Positions 34,636 through 43,950 of a stretch of DNA of 64,000 nt are shown one piece after another. Where the stretch lies: NCBI GenBank assembly GCA_963676345.2, contig CAXXTS010000006.1, positions 868,001-932,000 on the forward strand, written 5' to 3'. How positions within the stretch are numbered: the first letter of the stretch is position 1; the number at the start of each line of letters is the position of its first letter. Source of the DNA: G963665925 sp963676345 (GTDB lineage: Bacteria > Bacillota > Clostridia > Peptostreptococcales > Acidaminobacteraceae). The translations under genes and the position numbers were made by a program. Below the pieces are notes generated by a model, which made no database searches, was not told the DNA's origin, and saw nothing but the letters and a program-made list of their open reading frames with translations.

Positions 34636-35295
34636 ATGATTCTTAACATTATACACATCTGGAGCAAGTACTGGATGGTGTTTCTCGAAGGTCTTTGGAA
34701 TACCATTTGGATTGCTGCCTTGGCGATCTGCTTGGGGACCATCTTTGGAACTATTGTAGCTTTGATCAGAATGTCTAAGCAAAAGCCGCTTAAAATGTTA
34801 GCGGCTGCCTATATAGAAATTCTGCGTGGCACGCCTATGCTGCTTCAGTTCTACTTTTTCTGGTTGGGACTACCCTATCTGTTTCCGACAATAAGCAGCC
34901 TTAGTTGTGCACTGGTAGCATTATGCGTCAATTCAAGCGCATATGTTGCAGAGTGTATCAGGGCAGGTATTCAGGCTGTTGACCCTGGTCAGCGCGAAGC
35001 CGCGATGAGCCTTGGTCTTACAGAGTTTAACATTATGAGAAAAATCATTTTACCTCAGGCGGTTAAGAATATCTTACCCGCACTGGGGAATGAGTTTATC
35101 GTTATGATTAAGGAAACCGCACTTGCATCAGTATTCTTTGTAGGCGAATTGATGACAGCCTTCAAAACGGTTCAGTCCAATACATTTCTTGGTCTTGAGC
35201 CACTGATTATTGTAGGTCTGATTTATCTGGTCATCACCCTCACATTGTCTAAGGGAATGAAAGTACTTGAGGGGAGGATGAACGCTGATGGCTAA
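34636..35295 (+). CDS. Polar amino acid ABC transporter permease
   Basis: The 219-residue HisM/GlnP-type permease has about five membrane helices. Family marks are the N-terminal GLWNTIWIA, EILRGTPMLLQFYF, and the EAA-loop region EAAMSLGLTEFNIMRKIILPQA (about residues 130-150). GGAGG precedes ATG 34636. Its end overlaps the ATPase gene by eight bases. With one permease gene, it probably forms a homodimer. Confidence 0.95.
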   Translation: MILNIIHIWSKYWMVFLEGLWNTIWIAALAICLGTIFGTIVALIRMSKQKPLKMLAAAYIEILRGTPMLLQFYFFWLGLPYLFPTISSLSCALVALCVNSSAYVAECIRAGIQAVDPGQREAAMSLGLTEFNIMRKIILPQAVKNILPALGNEFIVMIKETALASVFFVGELMTAFKTVQSNTFLGLEPLIIVGLIYLVITLTLSKGMKVLEGRMNADG

Positions 35296-36022
35296 ACCAC
35301 TTATAGAACTTGTTGATTTGCACAAGTACTTTGGGGATCTGGAAGTACTTAAAGGCATTGATGAACATATTAATGAAAGTGAAGTTGTATCCATCATAGG
35401 TCCGAGTGGGTGTGGTAAAAGCACACTGCTCAGATGTATGAATCTGCTTGAGGAGCCAACAAAGGGCGAGGTAAATTTTGAAGGCATAAATATTATGGAC
35501 CCAAGCGTGGACGCAACCATACACAGACGTAAAATGGGCATGGTTTTTCAGCATTTTAATGTCTTTCCCCATATGACGGTACTACAGAATATTGTTACAG
35601 CCCCCGTAACTAATAAGCTGATGACTTTGCCAGAAGCAGAAATAAAAGCGAGAGCGCTTCTCGAGCAAGTTGGACTTGCAGATAAGGCAGATGTCTATCC
35701 GAGAAAACTATCAGGTGGGCAAAAACAGCGACTTGCAATTGTTCGTGCAATGGCTATGGACCCCAAGGTGCTGCTCTTTGATGAACCGACCAGTGCACTC
35801 GATCCCGAGATGGTTAAGGGCGTGCTGGAAGTTATTCGTTCCCTTGCAACCTCGGGTATGACCACTGTTATTGTGACCCACGAGATGGGGTTTGCAAAAG
35901 AAGTCAGTGATCGGGTTTGGTTTATGTATGATGGTGTCATTGCTGAGAAGGGGACACCGGATGAGGTCTTTAACCACACGAAAAATCCTAGGGCTGTCGA
36001 ATTTTTGTCACAGGTATTGTAA
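35288..36022 (+). CDS. Polar amino acid ABC transporter ATPase
   Basis: The 244-residue protein is a complete GlnQ/HisP-like ATPase: Walker A GPSGCGKST (about residue 38), Q-loop VFQHFNVFPHMT, signature LSGGQKQRLAI (about 140), Walker B VLLFDEPTSALDPEM and the switch His in VTHEMGFA. It begins within the permease gene (coupled translation) and is the last gene of the four-gene amidohydrolase/importer operon. Confidence 0.96.
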   Translation: MAKPLIELVDLHKYFGDLEVLKGIDEHINESEVVSIIGPSGCGKSTLLRCMNLLEEPTKGEVNFEGINIMDPSVDATIHRRKMGMVFQHFNVFPHMTVLQNIVTAPVTNKLMTLPEAEIKARALLEQVGLADKADVYPRKLSGGQKQRLAIVRAMAMDPKVLLFDEPTSALDPEMVKGVLEVIRSLATSGMTTVIVTHEMGFAKEVSDRVWFMYDGVIAEKGTPDEVFNHTKNPRAVEFLSQVL

Positions 36023-36058
36023 ACTATATGACTTAAGCTGGTAATTAAGGCAAAGAAT

Positions 36059-36117
36059 AAAGAGCTCTGAAAATATCTTTCGAATAAAAAGATATTATCA
36101 GAGCTCTTTTGTTTTTT
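36059..36117 (+). terminator. Terminator of the amino acid ABC operon
   Basis: A 12-bp perfect outer stem (36059-36070 with 36098-36109) encloses a second AT-rich stem and is followed by TGTTTTTTC. Confidence 0.9.
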
Positions 36118-36150
36118 CAGCAAGCTTGCATCTGTGTATTGAATCAAGTC

Positions 36151-36645
36151 CTAGGCCTGCACATAGCGCATAAGCGCACCAATAATAGTTGGAAGTACAG
36201 TAATGACAGTTAGCAGGCGCATTAAATGAAGCAGTGCAACGGTTGGTGTATCAGCACCGTAAGCACCAGAAATGAGTGTCATGTCTGTAAGGCCGCCAGG
36301 TGAAACGCTAAATAGTGCCGTTGTCAAATCAATGCCTGTCAGTTTTGAAAGGGTAAAGCCAAGTATAACACTGAATAATGTGAGCCCAATAACGACGATG
36401 GTTGCAGGGAGTATCAAATTGCGAAGGCCTTGAATGGTATCCATTGAAAAATTAAGACCCAGCATACCGCCAACAAAAATTTGTGCAACCAAACGGAAGG
36501 TATATGGAAGCTCACCGCGACCAGTGCCTATCTTTATGGCAGCTACTGCGAGCATAGCGCCGACTAGGGCACCTGCAGGAATTTTAAGTTTAATGCCAAT
36601 AATGCCCCCGATTGTGGCGACACAAAGTGTGAGTAGTATGTCCAT
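36151..36645 (-). CDS. AbrB-family membrane protein, single-repeat form
   Basis: The 164-residue protein has about five membrane helices and matches one copy of the AbrB duplication domain (DUF, formerly 'ammonia monooxygenase' AbrB family): IPAGALVGAMLAVAA, later VGGMLGLNFS and SVSPGGLTDMTLIS. Typical family members have two copies (about 350 residues); this is a half-size form, so it may dimerise. ATG 36645 with AAAGGA eight bases upstream is preferred over ATG 36654 or the long upstream frame. It is divergent from citG; a link to citrate use is only positional. Confidence 0.8.
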   Translation of the reverse strand: MDILLTLCVATIGGIIGIKLKIPAGALVGAMLAVAAIKIGTGRGELPYTFRLVAQIFVGGMLGLNFSMDTIQGLRNLILPATIVVIGLTLFSVILGFTLSKLTGIDLTTALFSVSPGGLTDMTLISGAYGADTPTVALLHLMRLLTVITVLPTIIGALMRYVQA

Positions 36646-36833
36646 TTTGTTCATCCTTTCTATAAATGAAACGGTAAAGACAGAAGTGTCATGAAAAGCA
36701 AAAAATTGATAAGTACATGATAACATATAACTTAGGTTGAGGCTGTTTTTGATCAACAAGGAGAATGAAAAAAACAACAAAAATACTTTACATAATACAT
36801 TTTTAACATTAAAATTACACTTGAACAGGATAT

Positions 36834-36848
36834 GGGATACCGTATCCC
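36834..36848. promoter_or_regulatory. Palindrome just upstream of citG (candidate GntR operator)
   Basis: The sequence gggataccgtatccc is a perfect inverted repeat of two 7-bp arms around one C. It ends at the ribosome site of citG, 12 bases before the ATG. A GntR/FCD regulator gene sits inside the cit cluster, making it a candidate binder. Confidence 0.45.
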
Positions 36849-36859
36849 GGAGGTGAAAC

Positions 36860-37702
36860 ATGTTAAGTCATAAAATTGCGTCTCTGGGAATGCGTGCAAT
36901 TCTGTATGAAGTAAGTGTAACCCCAAAGCCTGGTCTTGTTGATCGAAATAATTCCGGCGCACATAAAGATATGGATTTTTACACATTTATGGCCAGTGCA
37001 GCTGCACTTAGTCAGGGCCTGCATAGAATTGCCGATTACGCTGGTAAGTGGCGAACGGATTCACTCCGAGCGTTGTTTGACAGCATTAGACCAATCGGCA
37101 TGGAAATGGAAAAGGCTATGTTTAGTGCAACCGGCGGAGTCAACACCCATAAAGGGATGATTTTCAACATGGGTGTACTTGTAGCAGCGGCATCCTATTA
37201 TGTCTCAAAGCATGATGGTCAGCTTCCACACGCTGAGGCACTTTCGGAAATCGTTTCCAAAATGACGTGCAATATTGCGTCCGAGGAACTTGGAAAAAGT
37301 GCAACAGGAACAGCAGGTGAAAAACTTTATCTCAGGTATGGAACCAAAGGGATTCGCGGTGAAGTTGAATCTGGATATCAAACGGTGCTCAAGGCAGCTG
37401 TTCCGGTATACAGAAACCTTTCACTTGAACCTAACGCCATGTGTCTTCAAATGCTAGTAGCACTGATGACTTGCTGTGAAGACAGCAATATCCTTTCAAG
37501 ACACAGCATGGAAACGTTGAAGCAGGTTCAAAAGCGGGCATCTGGTTTCATGGATGCAGGTGGAATGAGACAGCTCGATGCACATATGCAGCTAGAGCAG
37601 TTAGACGAATTATTCATTAAAAAGAACATTAGTCCTGGCGGTGCGGCAGATTTGCTTGCAGTAAGTATCTTCTTCGCCATGCTAGAAGGCTATCTAAAAT
37701 AA
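36860..37702 (+). CDS. citG: Triphosphoribosyl-dephospho-CoA synthase
   Basis: The 280-residue protein makes the prosthetic-group precursor for citrate lyase from dephospho-CoA and ATP. The family motifs are EVSVTPKPGLVDRNNSGAHKDMD near residue 14 (split), FSATGGVNTHKGMIF at about residue 88, and GGAADLLAVSIF near the C-terminus. GGAGGTG precedes ATG. It lies ahead of citCDEFX, separated by a terminator-like hairpin and about 150 bases. Its product is transferred to CitD by CitX. Confidence 0.93.
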   Translation: MLSHKIASLGMRAILYEVSVTPKPGLVDRNNSGAHKDMDFYTFMASAAALSQGLHRIADYAGKWRTDSLRALFDSIRPIGMEMEKAMFSATGGVNTHKGMIFNMGVLVAAASYYVSKHDGQLPHAEALSEIVSKMTCNIASEELGKSATGTAGEKLYLRYGTKGIRGEVESGYQTVLKAAVPVYRNLSLEPNAMCLQMLVALMTCCEDSNILSRHSMETLKQVQKRASGFMDAGGMRQLDAHMQLEQLDELFIKKNISPGGAADLLAVSIFFAMLEGYLK

Positions 37703-37747
37703 AATAAACTGACGGTTTTTAAGAACTGAACAATCAAGTCTTAAATG

Positions 37748-37797
37748 AGGTCAGCATTCAGATTATCTAAGGATAATCCGTCTGCTGACCTTTTTTG
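37748..37797 (+). terminator. Terminator between citG and citC
   Basis: A 9-bp perfect stem (37748-37756 with 37783-37791) encloses a second GATTATC/GATAATC stem and is followed by TTTTTT. citC-X may need its own promoter or rely on read-through. Confidence 0.85.
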
Positions 37798-37850
37798 TTT
37801 TATTTTAAAGGATGCTGAACTGATGAAAGTTGATTTATGGGGGGGATTAC

Positions 37851-38897
37851 ATGGAAAACGTACAGATTGAACATGTGTTTACCATGGACAAGGAAGCATT
37901 AAAAGAAGTTAGCGCATTTCTCAAAAGCCATGAGCTTGAACTCGAAATGCCGGTGGATATGCTCTTTGCAGCAAGAGAAAAGGGCAAAATTATTGGAACG
38001 GGTGCACTTCAGGGACAAATAGTCAAAATGCTGGCTATAGACAGTGCGTATAGGGGCACCAATCTAATTGGAAAAATTATATCAGAAGTAATGGGACAAG
38101 CTTTTCAAGCAGGGCAAGATCATCTGTTTGTCTACACAAAGCCTGGAAACGAAACAACATTTAAGAATCTGGGATTTTACAAGATATGCAGTACAGATCA
38201 TGTTGCTCTTTTTGAAAATAAGAAAAACGGCATCGAGAAATATTTTGAAAGCGTAAAGAGGGCAGAGTTGCCTGCTGACGCTGTAGGTGCCGTGGTAATG
38301 AACTGCAATCCATTTACACTTGGACACCAGTATTTAATTGAGTCTGCGGCTAGTGAAGTAACACACTTATATGTGTTTGTACTCAGCGAGGATTTATCTA
38401 CATTTTCGGCACAAACGCGGATGCAACTCGTTCGCGCTGGAACGGCACATTTAAAGAATGTAACCGTAATAAGCAGTGGACCTTATATGGTCAGCAGTGC
38501 CACTTTTCCATCTTATTTTTTAGATGAGGCAAATGACAAAGTGGGAATTCAAACGACAGTAGACGCAACTGTATTCGCGGCGCGTATCGCACCCTTTCTT
38601 GGCATAACCAAGCGTTTTCTGGGTGAGGAGCCTTATAGTCCAACAACACAGGCTTATAATGACACCCTGCAGAAAGTACTCAGTGCATATGGCATTGATG
38701 TGAAAATAATTAAACGTAAGACTATTGATGGGGAAGTTGTAAGCGCTTCAAAGGTACGTCGTTTCATTGGTGAAGGACACATTGAAAAAGCATTTGAGCT
38801 GGTACCTAAAACAACAAAAGAATTTCTGCTGTCTAGACAGGCAACAGATGTCATAGAAAGAATCAAAAGAGAAGCACACTTGAATAAGCGTGTCTAA
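37851..38897 (+). CDS. citC: [Citrate (pro-3S)-lyase] ligase
   Basis: The 348-residue protein acetylates the thiol of the citrate lyase prosthetic group at the cost of ATP, activating the enzyme. The N-terminal third is a GNAT-like domain (GTGALQGQIVKMLAID, then AYRGTNLIGKII). The C-terminal part is a nucleotidyltransferase with VMNCNPFTLGHQYLIE, whose histidine pair is the HxGH-like motif, and later SASKVRRFIGEG. ATG 37851 follows a G-rich ribosome site; TTG 37830 is rejected. Confidence 0.93.
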   Translation: MENVQIEHVFTMDKEALKEVSAFLKSHELELEMPVDMLFAAREKGKIIGTGALQGQIVKMLAIDSAYRGTNLIGKIISEVMGQAFQAGQDHLFVYTKPGNETTFKNLGFYKICSTDHVALFENKKNGIEKYFESVKRAELPADAVGAVVMNCNPFTLGHQYLIESAASEVTHLYVFVLSEDLSTFSAQTRMQLVRAGTAHLKNVTVISSGPYMVSSATFPSYFLDEANDKVGIQTTVDATVFAARIAPFLGITKRFLGEEPYSPTTQAYNDTLQKVLSAYGIDVKIIKRKTIDGEVVSASKVRRFIGEGHIEKAFELVPKTTKEFLLSRQATDVIERIKREAHLNKRV

Positions 38898-38912
38898 GGA
38901 AGGATGGTCAAA

Positions 38913-39221
38913 GTGGAAATAAAACGTCCTGCGATGGCAGGGACCATGGAATCAAGCGATGTACAAATTTACATTCGCCCGACTGATGGGCCTGAGAATA
39001 AAGTGACAATTAATAGTCCGGTTAAAGTGCAATTTGGTCACATCATTGAGAAGGTTGTTCTTAAAACGCTAAGTGATTTTAGTGTTACAGGTGCAGAAGT
39101 GACAGTAAATGACAGAGGAGCTCTTGATGCCACTATCGTTTCTAGAGTTCAGACAGCCGTTTTCAGAGCTTCAAATGAAGAAGAGATTGACTGGGAGGTT
39201 GCGCAGGCATGGAACGTTTAA
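38913..39221 (+). CDS. citD: Citrate lyase acyl carrier (gamma) subunit
   Basis: The 102-residue protein carries the phosphoribosyl-dephospho-CoA arm. From GTG 38913 (AGGAAGG nine bases upstream) it reads M-EIKRPAMAGTMESSD, aligning residue for residue with the enterobacterial CitD N-terminus I recall (MKINQPAVAGTLESGD), which puts the modified serine at position 14 as in E. coli. That favours GTG 38913 over ATG 38904. FGHIIEKVV and VNDRGALDATIVSRV follow. It overlaps citE by 13 bases. Confidence 0.93.
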   Translation: MEIKRPAMAGTMESSDVQIYIRPTDGPENKVTINSPVKVQFGHIIEKVVLKTLSDFSVTGAEVTVNDRGALDATIVSRVQTAVFRASNEEEIDWEVAQAWNV

Positions 39222-40108
39222 GAAGAACAATGATGTATGTCCCAGGAAATAATCCGGGGATGTTGGCAGACGCAGGCATCTATGGCGCAGATTCATTGAT
39301 GTTCGACTTGGAAGACTCAGTTGCTGTAGCAGAAAAAGACTCTGCACGATTCATGGTCTTTCATGCAGTTTCAAATTTCGAGTATGGCGATAAGGAAATA
39401 GTCGTACGAATCAATGGACTGAGCTCAGAGCATGGACATAAAGATATTGAAGCCATGGTTAAAGCTGGTGTTGATGTAATCCGTCTTCCAAAGACAGATA
39501 CTGCGCAGGATGTTCATGATGCAGAAGCGGTGATTGCTGAATGTGAAAAGAAGTTTGGACGTGATGTTGGTTCAACAAAAATGATGGCGGCAATTGAAAG
39601 CCCACTTGGTGCCATGAATGCTTATCAAATAGCAACGGCATCTGAACGATTAATTGGCATTGCAATCGGTGCTGAAGACTATGTAACAAGCATGAAAACA
39701 AAGCGTTCACCTGAGGGAATAGAAATTCTTGCAGCACGAAGCCAGATTGTTATGGCAGCACGCGCAGCTGGAATTGCAGCTCTGGATACAGTCTATTCTG
39801 ACGTAGATAATATGGAAGGCTTCATAAATGAAGTACAGCTGATTAAGCAGCTTGGTTTTGATGGTAAGTCAGTCATCAATCCAAGACAGATTGATCCAGT
39901 ACATGCACTTTATGCGCCAAGCAAAAAAGAAATTAACGAAGCGCGACAGGTCATTTTTGCAATTATCGCAGCAGAAAAGAACGGATCAGGTGTTATATCC
40001 GTAAATGGAAAAATGGTAGACAAGCCAATTGTTGAACGTGCAGAGCGCGTACTGGAACTGGCTGGAATAGATAAGGAGGCGATGCTAAATGAAGCCATGG
40101 TCTCATAG
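39209..40108 (+). CDS. citE: Citrate lyase beta subunit (citryl-CoA lyase)
   Basis: The 299-residue protein is a HpcH/HpaI-aldolase-fold CitE: RTMMYVPGNNPGML at the N-terminus, MFDLEDSVA (metal and substrate-binding segment), EIVVRINGL, MMAAIESPLGAMNAYQIA and GAEDYVTSM. It splits the citryl-carrier thioester into oxaloacetate and acetyl-carrier. It overlaps citD by 13 bases and citF by 20 bases, so subunit synthesis is coupled. Confidence 0.96.
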   Translation: MERLRRTMMYVPGNNPGMLADAGIYGADSLMFDLEDSVAVAEKDSARFMVFHAVSNFEYGDKEIVVRINGLSSEHGHKDIEAMVKAGVDVIRLPKTDTAQDVHDAEAVIAECEKKFGRDVGSTKMMAAIESPLGAMNAYQIATASERLIGIAIGAEDYVTSMKTKRSPEGIEILAARSQIVMAARAAGIAALDTVYSDVDNMEGFINEVQLIKQLGFDGKSVINPRQIDPVHALYAPSKKEINEARQVIFAIIAAEKNGSGVISVNGKMVDKPIVERAERVLELAGIDKEAMLNEAMVS

Positions 40109-41636
40109 ACAAGAAATAGCAGCAAAATTGCATATTGAAGGAAAAGGATTTGAAGGTGGCGCTGGTCTAAAACCAACTGGAAGAAAAGCTTCAGTCCTCA
40201 ATAAAGCTGTAAGACCTGAAGATGAAAAGCTTTGCGTGAGTGTAGAGGATGCCATTAAAAGGTCTGGGCTTAAAGATGGGATGACTATTTCCTTCCACCA
40301 CCATTTCAGGGGCGGTGACTACATCCTAAACAATGTTGTAGAAGAAATTGCAAGACTCGGCTATAAAAATATGACATTAGCAGCGAGCTCGCTTTCAGCA
40401 GTACATAGTCCGCTCATTAAGCATATTGAGTCCGGTGTCATTACAAAAATACACACAAGTGGACTTCGTGGTGAACTCGCAGAAGCCATTTCAGCAGGCA
40501 TTCTTGAAGAGCCGGTGATTATCCGATCACACGGTGGACGTGCACGTGCTATTGAATCTGGTGACGTACATGTTGACGTAGCATTTTTAGGGGCATCATC
40601 AGCAGACGCATATGGCAATGCAAATGGCATGTTCGGTGACACCGTCTGTGGTTCACTGGGCTACGCTCAAGTCGATGCAGAATATGCTGATCAAGTGATC
40701 ATCATAACGGATCATTTGGCTGAATATCCAAATATGCCGGCAAGTATCACACAACAGCAAGTTGATTTTGTTGTACGCGTTGAACAAATTGGTGATCCAA
40801 ACAAGATATCAACAGGTGCAACACGCTTTACTAAAAATCCAAAAGATCTCTTGATTGCCAAAAAGGCTGCAGAAGTGATTCAAGCATCAGAGTACTTTAA
40901 AAATGGCTTTAGCTTTCAAACAGGATCAGGTGGCGCATCACTGGCGGTATCACGGTTCCTAAAAGAGTACATGGATACACAGGACATCAAAGCACGATTT
41001 GCACTTGGTGGCATTACAGAGCCTATGGTTGCACTGCATGAAGCAGGATACATCGAACATTTATTTGACGTTCAGTGTTTCGACCGTGCAGCGGCAGACT
41101 CCATAGGACGCAATAAAAACCACCACGAAATAACGGCTTCTCAATATGCGAATCCGCATACCAAAGGGAGTGTAACCAATAAACTGGATATTGTCATTCT
41201 AAGTGCACTTGAAATCGATGCAGATTTTAACGTCAATGTTATGACAGCATCAGATGGTGTTCTGATGGGCGCTTCCGGCGGTCACAGTGACACCGCAGCA
41301 TGTGCGAAGATGACAGTTATAGTCGCACCACTGCTTAGAGGACGTATACCTACCCTTGTAGATCAGGTACAGACGGTAATCACACCGGGTACATCGGTTG
41401 ATGTTCTTGTAACTGACAGAGGAACGGCGGTGCATCCGAATAGAAAAGACCTGCAAGAAAGATTCAAGGAAGCAGGTATTGAGACAGTTTCAATCGACAG
41501 CCTTGTACAAAAGGCCAAAGACATCGTAGGAGAACCAGCAGAAATCCCTTATACAGACAAAGTCGTAGGTGTTGTTGAATACCGTGATGGTACATGGATG
41601 GATGTGATTTATGGTGTCAAACGATCTGGTGATTAG
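40089..41636 (+). CDS. citF: Citrate lyase alpha subunit (citrate:acetyl-ACP transferase)
   Basis: The 515-residue protein transfers the carrier from acetate to citrate. It has the CitF landmarks FHHHFRGGDYILNNVV, SGLRGELAEAISAG, IIRSHGGRARAIESGD, FLGASSADAYGNANG, and the C-terminal ASGGHSDTAACAK and TDRGTAVHPNR. Full length compared with the family. It overlaps citE (20 bases) and citX (26 bases). Confidence 0.96.
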   Translation: MKPWSHRQEIAAKLHIEGKGFEGGAGLKPTGRKASVLNKAVRPEDEKLCVSVEDAIKRSGLKDGMTISFHHHFRGGDYILNNVVEEIARLGYKNMTLAASSLSAVHSPLIKHIESGVITKIHTSGLRGELAEAISAGILEEPVIIRSHGGRARAIESGDVHVDVAFLGASSADAYGNANGMFGDTVCGSLGYAQVDAEYADQVIIITDHLAEYPNMPASITQQQVDFVVRVEQIGDPNKISTGATRFTKNPKDLLIAKKAAEVIQASEYFKNGFSFQTGSGGASLAVSRFLKEYMDTQDIKARFALGGITEPMVALHEAGYIEHLFDVQCFDRAAADSIGRNKNHHEITASQYANPHTKGSVTNKLDIVILSALEIDADFNVNVMTASDGVLMGASGGHSDTAACAKMTVIVAPLLRGRIPTLVDQVQTVITPGTSVDVLVTDRGTAVHPNRKDLQERFKEAGIETVSIDSLVQKAKDIVGEPAEIPYTDKVVGVVEYRDGTWMDVIYGVKRSGD

Positions 41637-42147
41637 AATTCTGAAGGCACGAGAGGATCGACAAAATAGACATAATCAGCTCCTAGAAATCTATCAGGGG
41701 ACCTTGCTTGCACTGACTCTCAATATCCCCGGTCAGTTCAAGTCTACCCCTGATGCCTTAACGGCATTTAGAGCCGGTCTAGAAGCTATTGATAGTTTAA
41801 TCTCCTCCAGGCGTGTGAATGTTCTCAAGCACGAATCAAGTATAACAGATGATGGTCCGCAAGCTTGCTGGATTGTTGACACGCCTCCCTTTAAGTTAAA
41901 GGAATGGATGATGGAGATTGAAGAAACACATTTACTAGGTAGACTCTTTGATTTAGATGTCATTGTAAAGAGTGGGGAAACACTGCACAGAGATGGTCTA
42001 GGTAAGTCAGGCAGAACATGTCTAATTTGTGAAGAACCAGCTCATGCGTGCAGCAGAAGCAAGAAACACAGCATTGAAGAACTCACAGACACAATCAGTG
42101 AAATGGTAGGCGGGTTTTTGGAGGTAAGAGATTATGAAAAATCCTGA
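41611..42147 (+). CDS. citX: Holo-citrate lyase synthase (prosthetic-group transferase)
   Basis: The 178-residue protein attaches the prosthetic group to CitD. CitX features are ILKAREDRQNRHNQLLE at the N-terminus, HLLGRLFDLDVIVKSG in the middle, and GRTCLICEEPAHACSRSKKHS near the C-terminus, the family's conserved Cys/Ser/Arg block. It starts inside citF and overlaps the following GntR gene by 14 bases, so the regulator is coupled to the lyase genes. Confidence 0.92.
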   Translation: MVSNDLVIRILKAREDRQNRHNQLLEIYQGTLLALTLNIPGQFKSTPDALTAFRAGLEAIDSLISSRRVNVLKHESSITDDGPQACWIVDTPPFKLKEWMMEIEETHLLGRLFDLDVIVKSGETLHRDGLGKSGRTCLICEEPAHACSRSKKHSIEELTDTISEMVGGFLEVRDYEKS

Positions 42148-42817
42148 ACAAATAGTTGGAAGTCTAGATTTTTCAGGAAATCTGACCATTAGAGAAACGA
42201 TCTATAGAGCCATCAAGCAATCCATTATCGATGGAAAGCTGGCTGTAGGAGAGCGTATTGTTGAAAAGACCTTTGCCGACGCATTTCGAGTAAGCCGTAC
42301 ACCAGTTAGAGAGGCCCTTAGGCGTCTAGAGACAGAAGGTCATGTGGAATATATTCCGCGAACAGGTGTAATTGTATCCGGTGTGACAAAGCAAGATGTC
42401 ATTGAAGTATACAAAATCAGAAAAGCGTTAGAAGCGCTTGTGATTGAACAGGCTACTCAAAATATTGAAGATGAAGACATTGAAAAGTTGAAAAACTATA
42501 TTGAGATTGCAAACTCAGATGTCAAATCAGATGATCTATCAGTTGTCATGGAGCATTATGAAAGCTTTAATGATATATTGCTTCGGGTTTCAGATATGTC
42601 AAGAATTACAGCGGTTCTTGGACAAATAAAGGAATACGTATTCCGATTCAGACGCATTTCTGCTTCAAAGGAAACGCGCAGGCAGGAAGTTGCCAATGAA
42701 CATGAGGGTATTGTCAAAGCCATAGTCAGGAAGGATGTAGAAGAGGCCATACGGCTTAATGACATCCATCTGGACAATTCTCTTAATACAATTCTAAATG
42801 AACTGTTTAATGACTAG
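42134..42817 (+). CDS. GntR-family regulator, FCD subfamily
   Basis: The 227-residue protein has an N-terminal winged helix (RETIYRAIKQSIIDGKLAVGER split, then SRTPVREALRRLETEGHVEYIPRTGVIV) and a C-terminal all-helical FCD ligand domain (about residues 85-220) with the spaced His/Asp residues that bind metal and carboxylates. FCD regulators usually sense organic acids, so citrate or a related acid is a natural ligand. GGAGGTAAGAG precedes ATG 42134. It lies between the citrate lyase and tct genes and may control both. Confidence 0.92.
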   Translation: MKNPEQIVGSLDFSGNLTIRETIYRAIKQSIIDGKLAVGERIVEKTFADAFRVSRTPVREALRRLETEGHVEYIPRTGVIVSGVTKQDVIEVYKIRKALEALVIEQATQNIEDEDIEKLKNYIEIANSDVKSDDLSVVMEHYESFNDILLRVSDMSRITAVLGQIKEYVFRFRRISASKETRRQEVANEHEGIVKAIVRKDVEEAIRLNDIHLDNSLNTILNELFND

Positions 42818-42835
42818 GCACAAAAAAATGTGTGA

Positions 42836-42888
42836 AAATCCGAAAGGATTTCAAGGATACTTCACTTTGAAAATTAAGCAAAGTGAAG
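42836..42888 (+). promoter_or_regulatory. Two leader hairpins upstream of tctC
   Basis: A small AAATCC/GGATTT stem with a GAAA loop (about 42836-42852) is followed by a perfect 10-bp stem (42860-42869 with 42879-42888). There is no T tract. They sit between the GntR gene and tctC and may stabilise the tct mRNA or be part of an operator. Confidence 0.5.
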
Positions 42889-42916
42889 CAAACTACTACT
42901 TCAAGGGGGAGTAAGA

Positions 42917-43942
42917 ATGATTAAAAAGTGGATGAAAAAAGCTCTAATCCTTATGACTGCGGCTGTTCTAGTAACAGGTTGTGCTGCTGAGTCTGGCGGA
43001 TCAAGCGAAGGCGCAGCTTCAGGTTCTGACGCGTATCCAAAGGGAAATGTTGACTTTATTGCACCAGGTGGCGCAGGTGGTGGTTGGGACCTTACAATCA
43101 GAACAACTGCAAAAGTGCTTCAAGATGCAGGTCTAGTTGACGTTGCAATGCCTGTAACGAACAAGCCAGGTGGCGGCGGTGGCGTAACACTGTCATACCT
43201 GCAAACTAAAGATGGCGCAGATGACACAGTTGTTGTTTATTCTCCACCACTACTGCTTATCAATCTAAACGGATCAAGTGAGTACAGCTATAAGGATACA
43301 ACACCACTATCTCGTCTGATTGCAGATTATGGTGCATTTGTTGTAGCAAAAGACTCAAAGTATGAAAACATCGGTCAAATTATTGACGCACTTAAAGCTG
43401 ATCCAAAGAGTGTGAAAATTGGCGGAAACTCATCGGTTGGTTCAATGGACCACATCCAGTTCCTTATGATTGCTAAGGCTGCTGGCATTACTGATCTTAA
43501 AGAGATCGATTACGTTTCATTCCAAGATGGTGGCGCAACTGCACAAATTCTTGGTGGTCACGTTGACCTTCTTTCTACAGGTCTTGGCGACGTTGAAGGT
43601 CTGATTGAATCAGGCGACCTACGCGTACTGGCTCATACAGCAGACAAGCGTGTTGGCGAAGGCGTTATGGCTGAAATTCCAACGGTACAAGAGTCTGGAA
43701 TCGATGCAACATTTGTAAACTGGAGAGGTATCTTCGGACCTCCAAACATGCCAGAATACGCAGTTAAGTTCTGGGAAGAGCAGCTTGGCGCAATGGTAGA
43801 GACACCTGAGTGGGACGAAGCTTGTGCGAAAAATGGCTGGGACAAGACATACTTGAATGCAGCTGATTTTGAAGCTTTCCTAGAAAAAACAAACGAAGAA
43901 TACAAAACAATTCTTGAAGAAATTGGCATGCTAGCTAACTAA
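42917..43942 (+). CDS. tctC: Tripartite tricarboxylate transporter substrate-binding lipoprotein
   Basis: The 341-residue protein has a lipoprotein signal (LVTGCAAE, Cys22) and the TctC/Bug fold: VDFIAPGGAGGGWDLTIRTT with VTNKPGGGGGVTLSYL are the two carboxylate-binding loops, followed by KIGGNSSVGSMDHI. GGGGAG precedes ATG. Codon use is that of a highly expressed gene. With citrate lyase next door it probably captures citrate; tricarballylate or other acids are possible. Confidence 0.93.
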   Translation: MIKKWMKKALILMTAAVLVTGCAAESGGSSEGAASGSDAYPKGNVDFIAPGGAGGGWDLTIRTTAKVLQDAGLVDVAMPVTNKPGGGGGVTLSYLQTKDGADDTVVVYSPPLLLINLNGSSEYSYKDTTPLSRLIADYGAFVVAKDSKYENIGQIIDALKADPKSVKIGGNSSVGSMDHIQFLMIAKAAGITDLKEIDYVSFQDGGATAQILGGHVDLLSTGLGDVEGLIESGDLRVLAHTADKRVGEGVMAEIPTVQESGIDATFVNWRGIFGPPNMPEYAVKFWEEQLGAMVETPEWDEACAKNGWDKTYLNAADFEAFLEKTNEEYKTILEEIGMLAN

Positions 43943-43950
43943 TATAGGGT

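Noticed and set aside
42639..42656. Palindrome GGAATACGTATTCC inside the GntR coding sequence as an operator
   Set aside because: It lies in coding DNA within a conserved helix region and has no promoter nearby, so chance is the simpler explanation, although it resembles the citG palindrome loosely.
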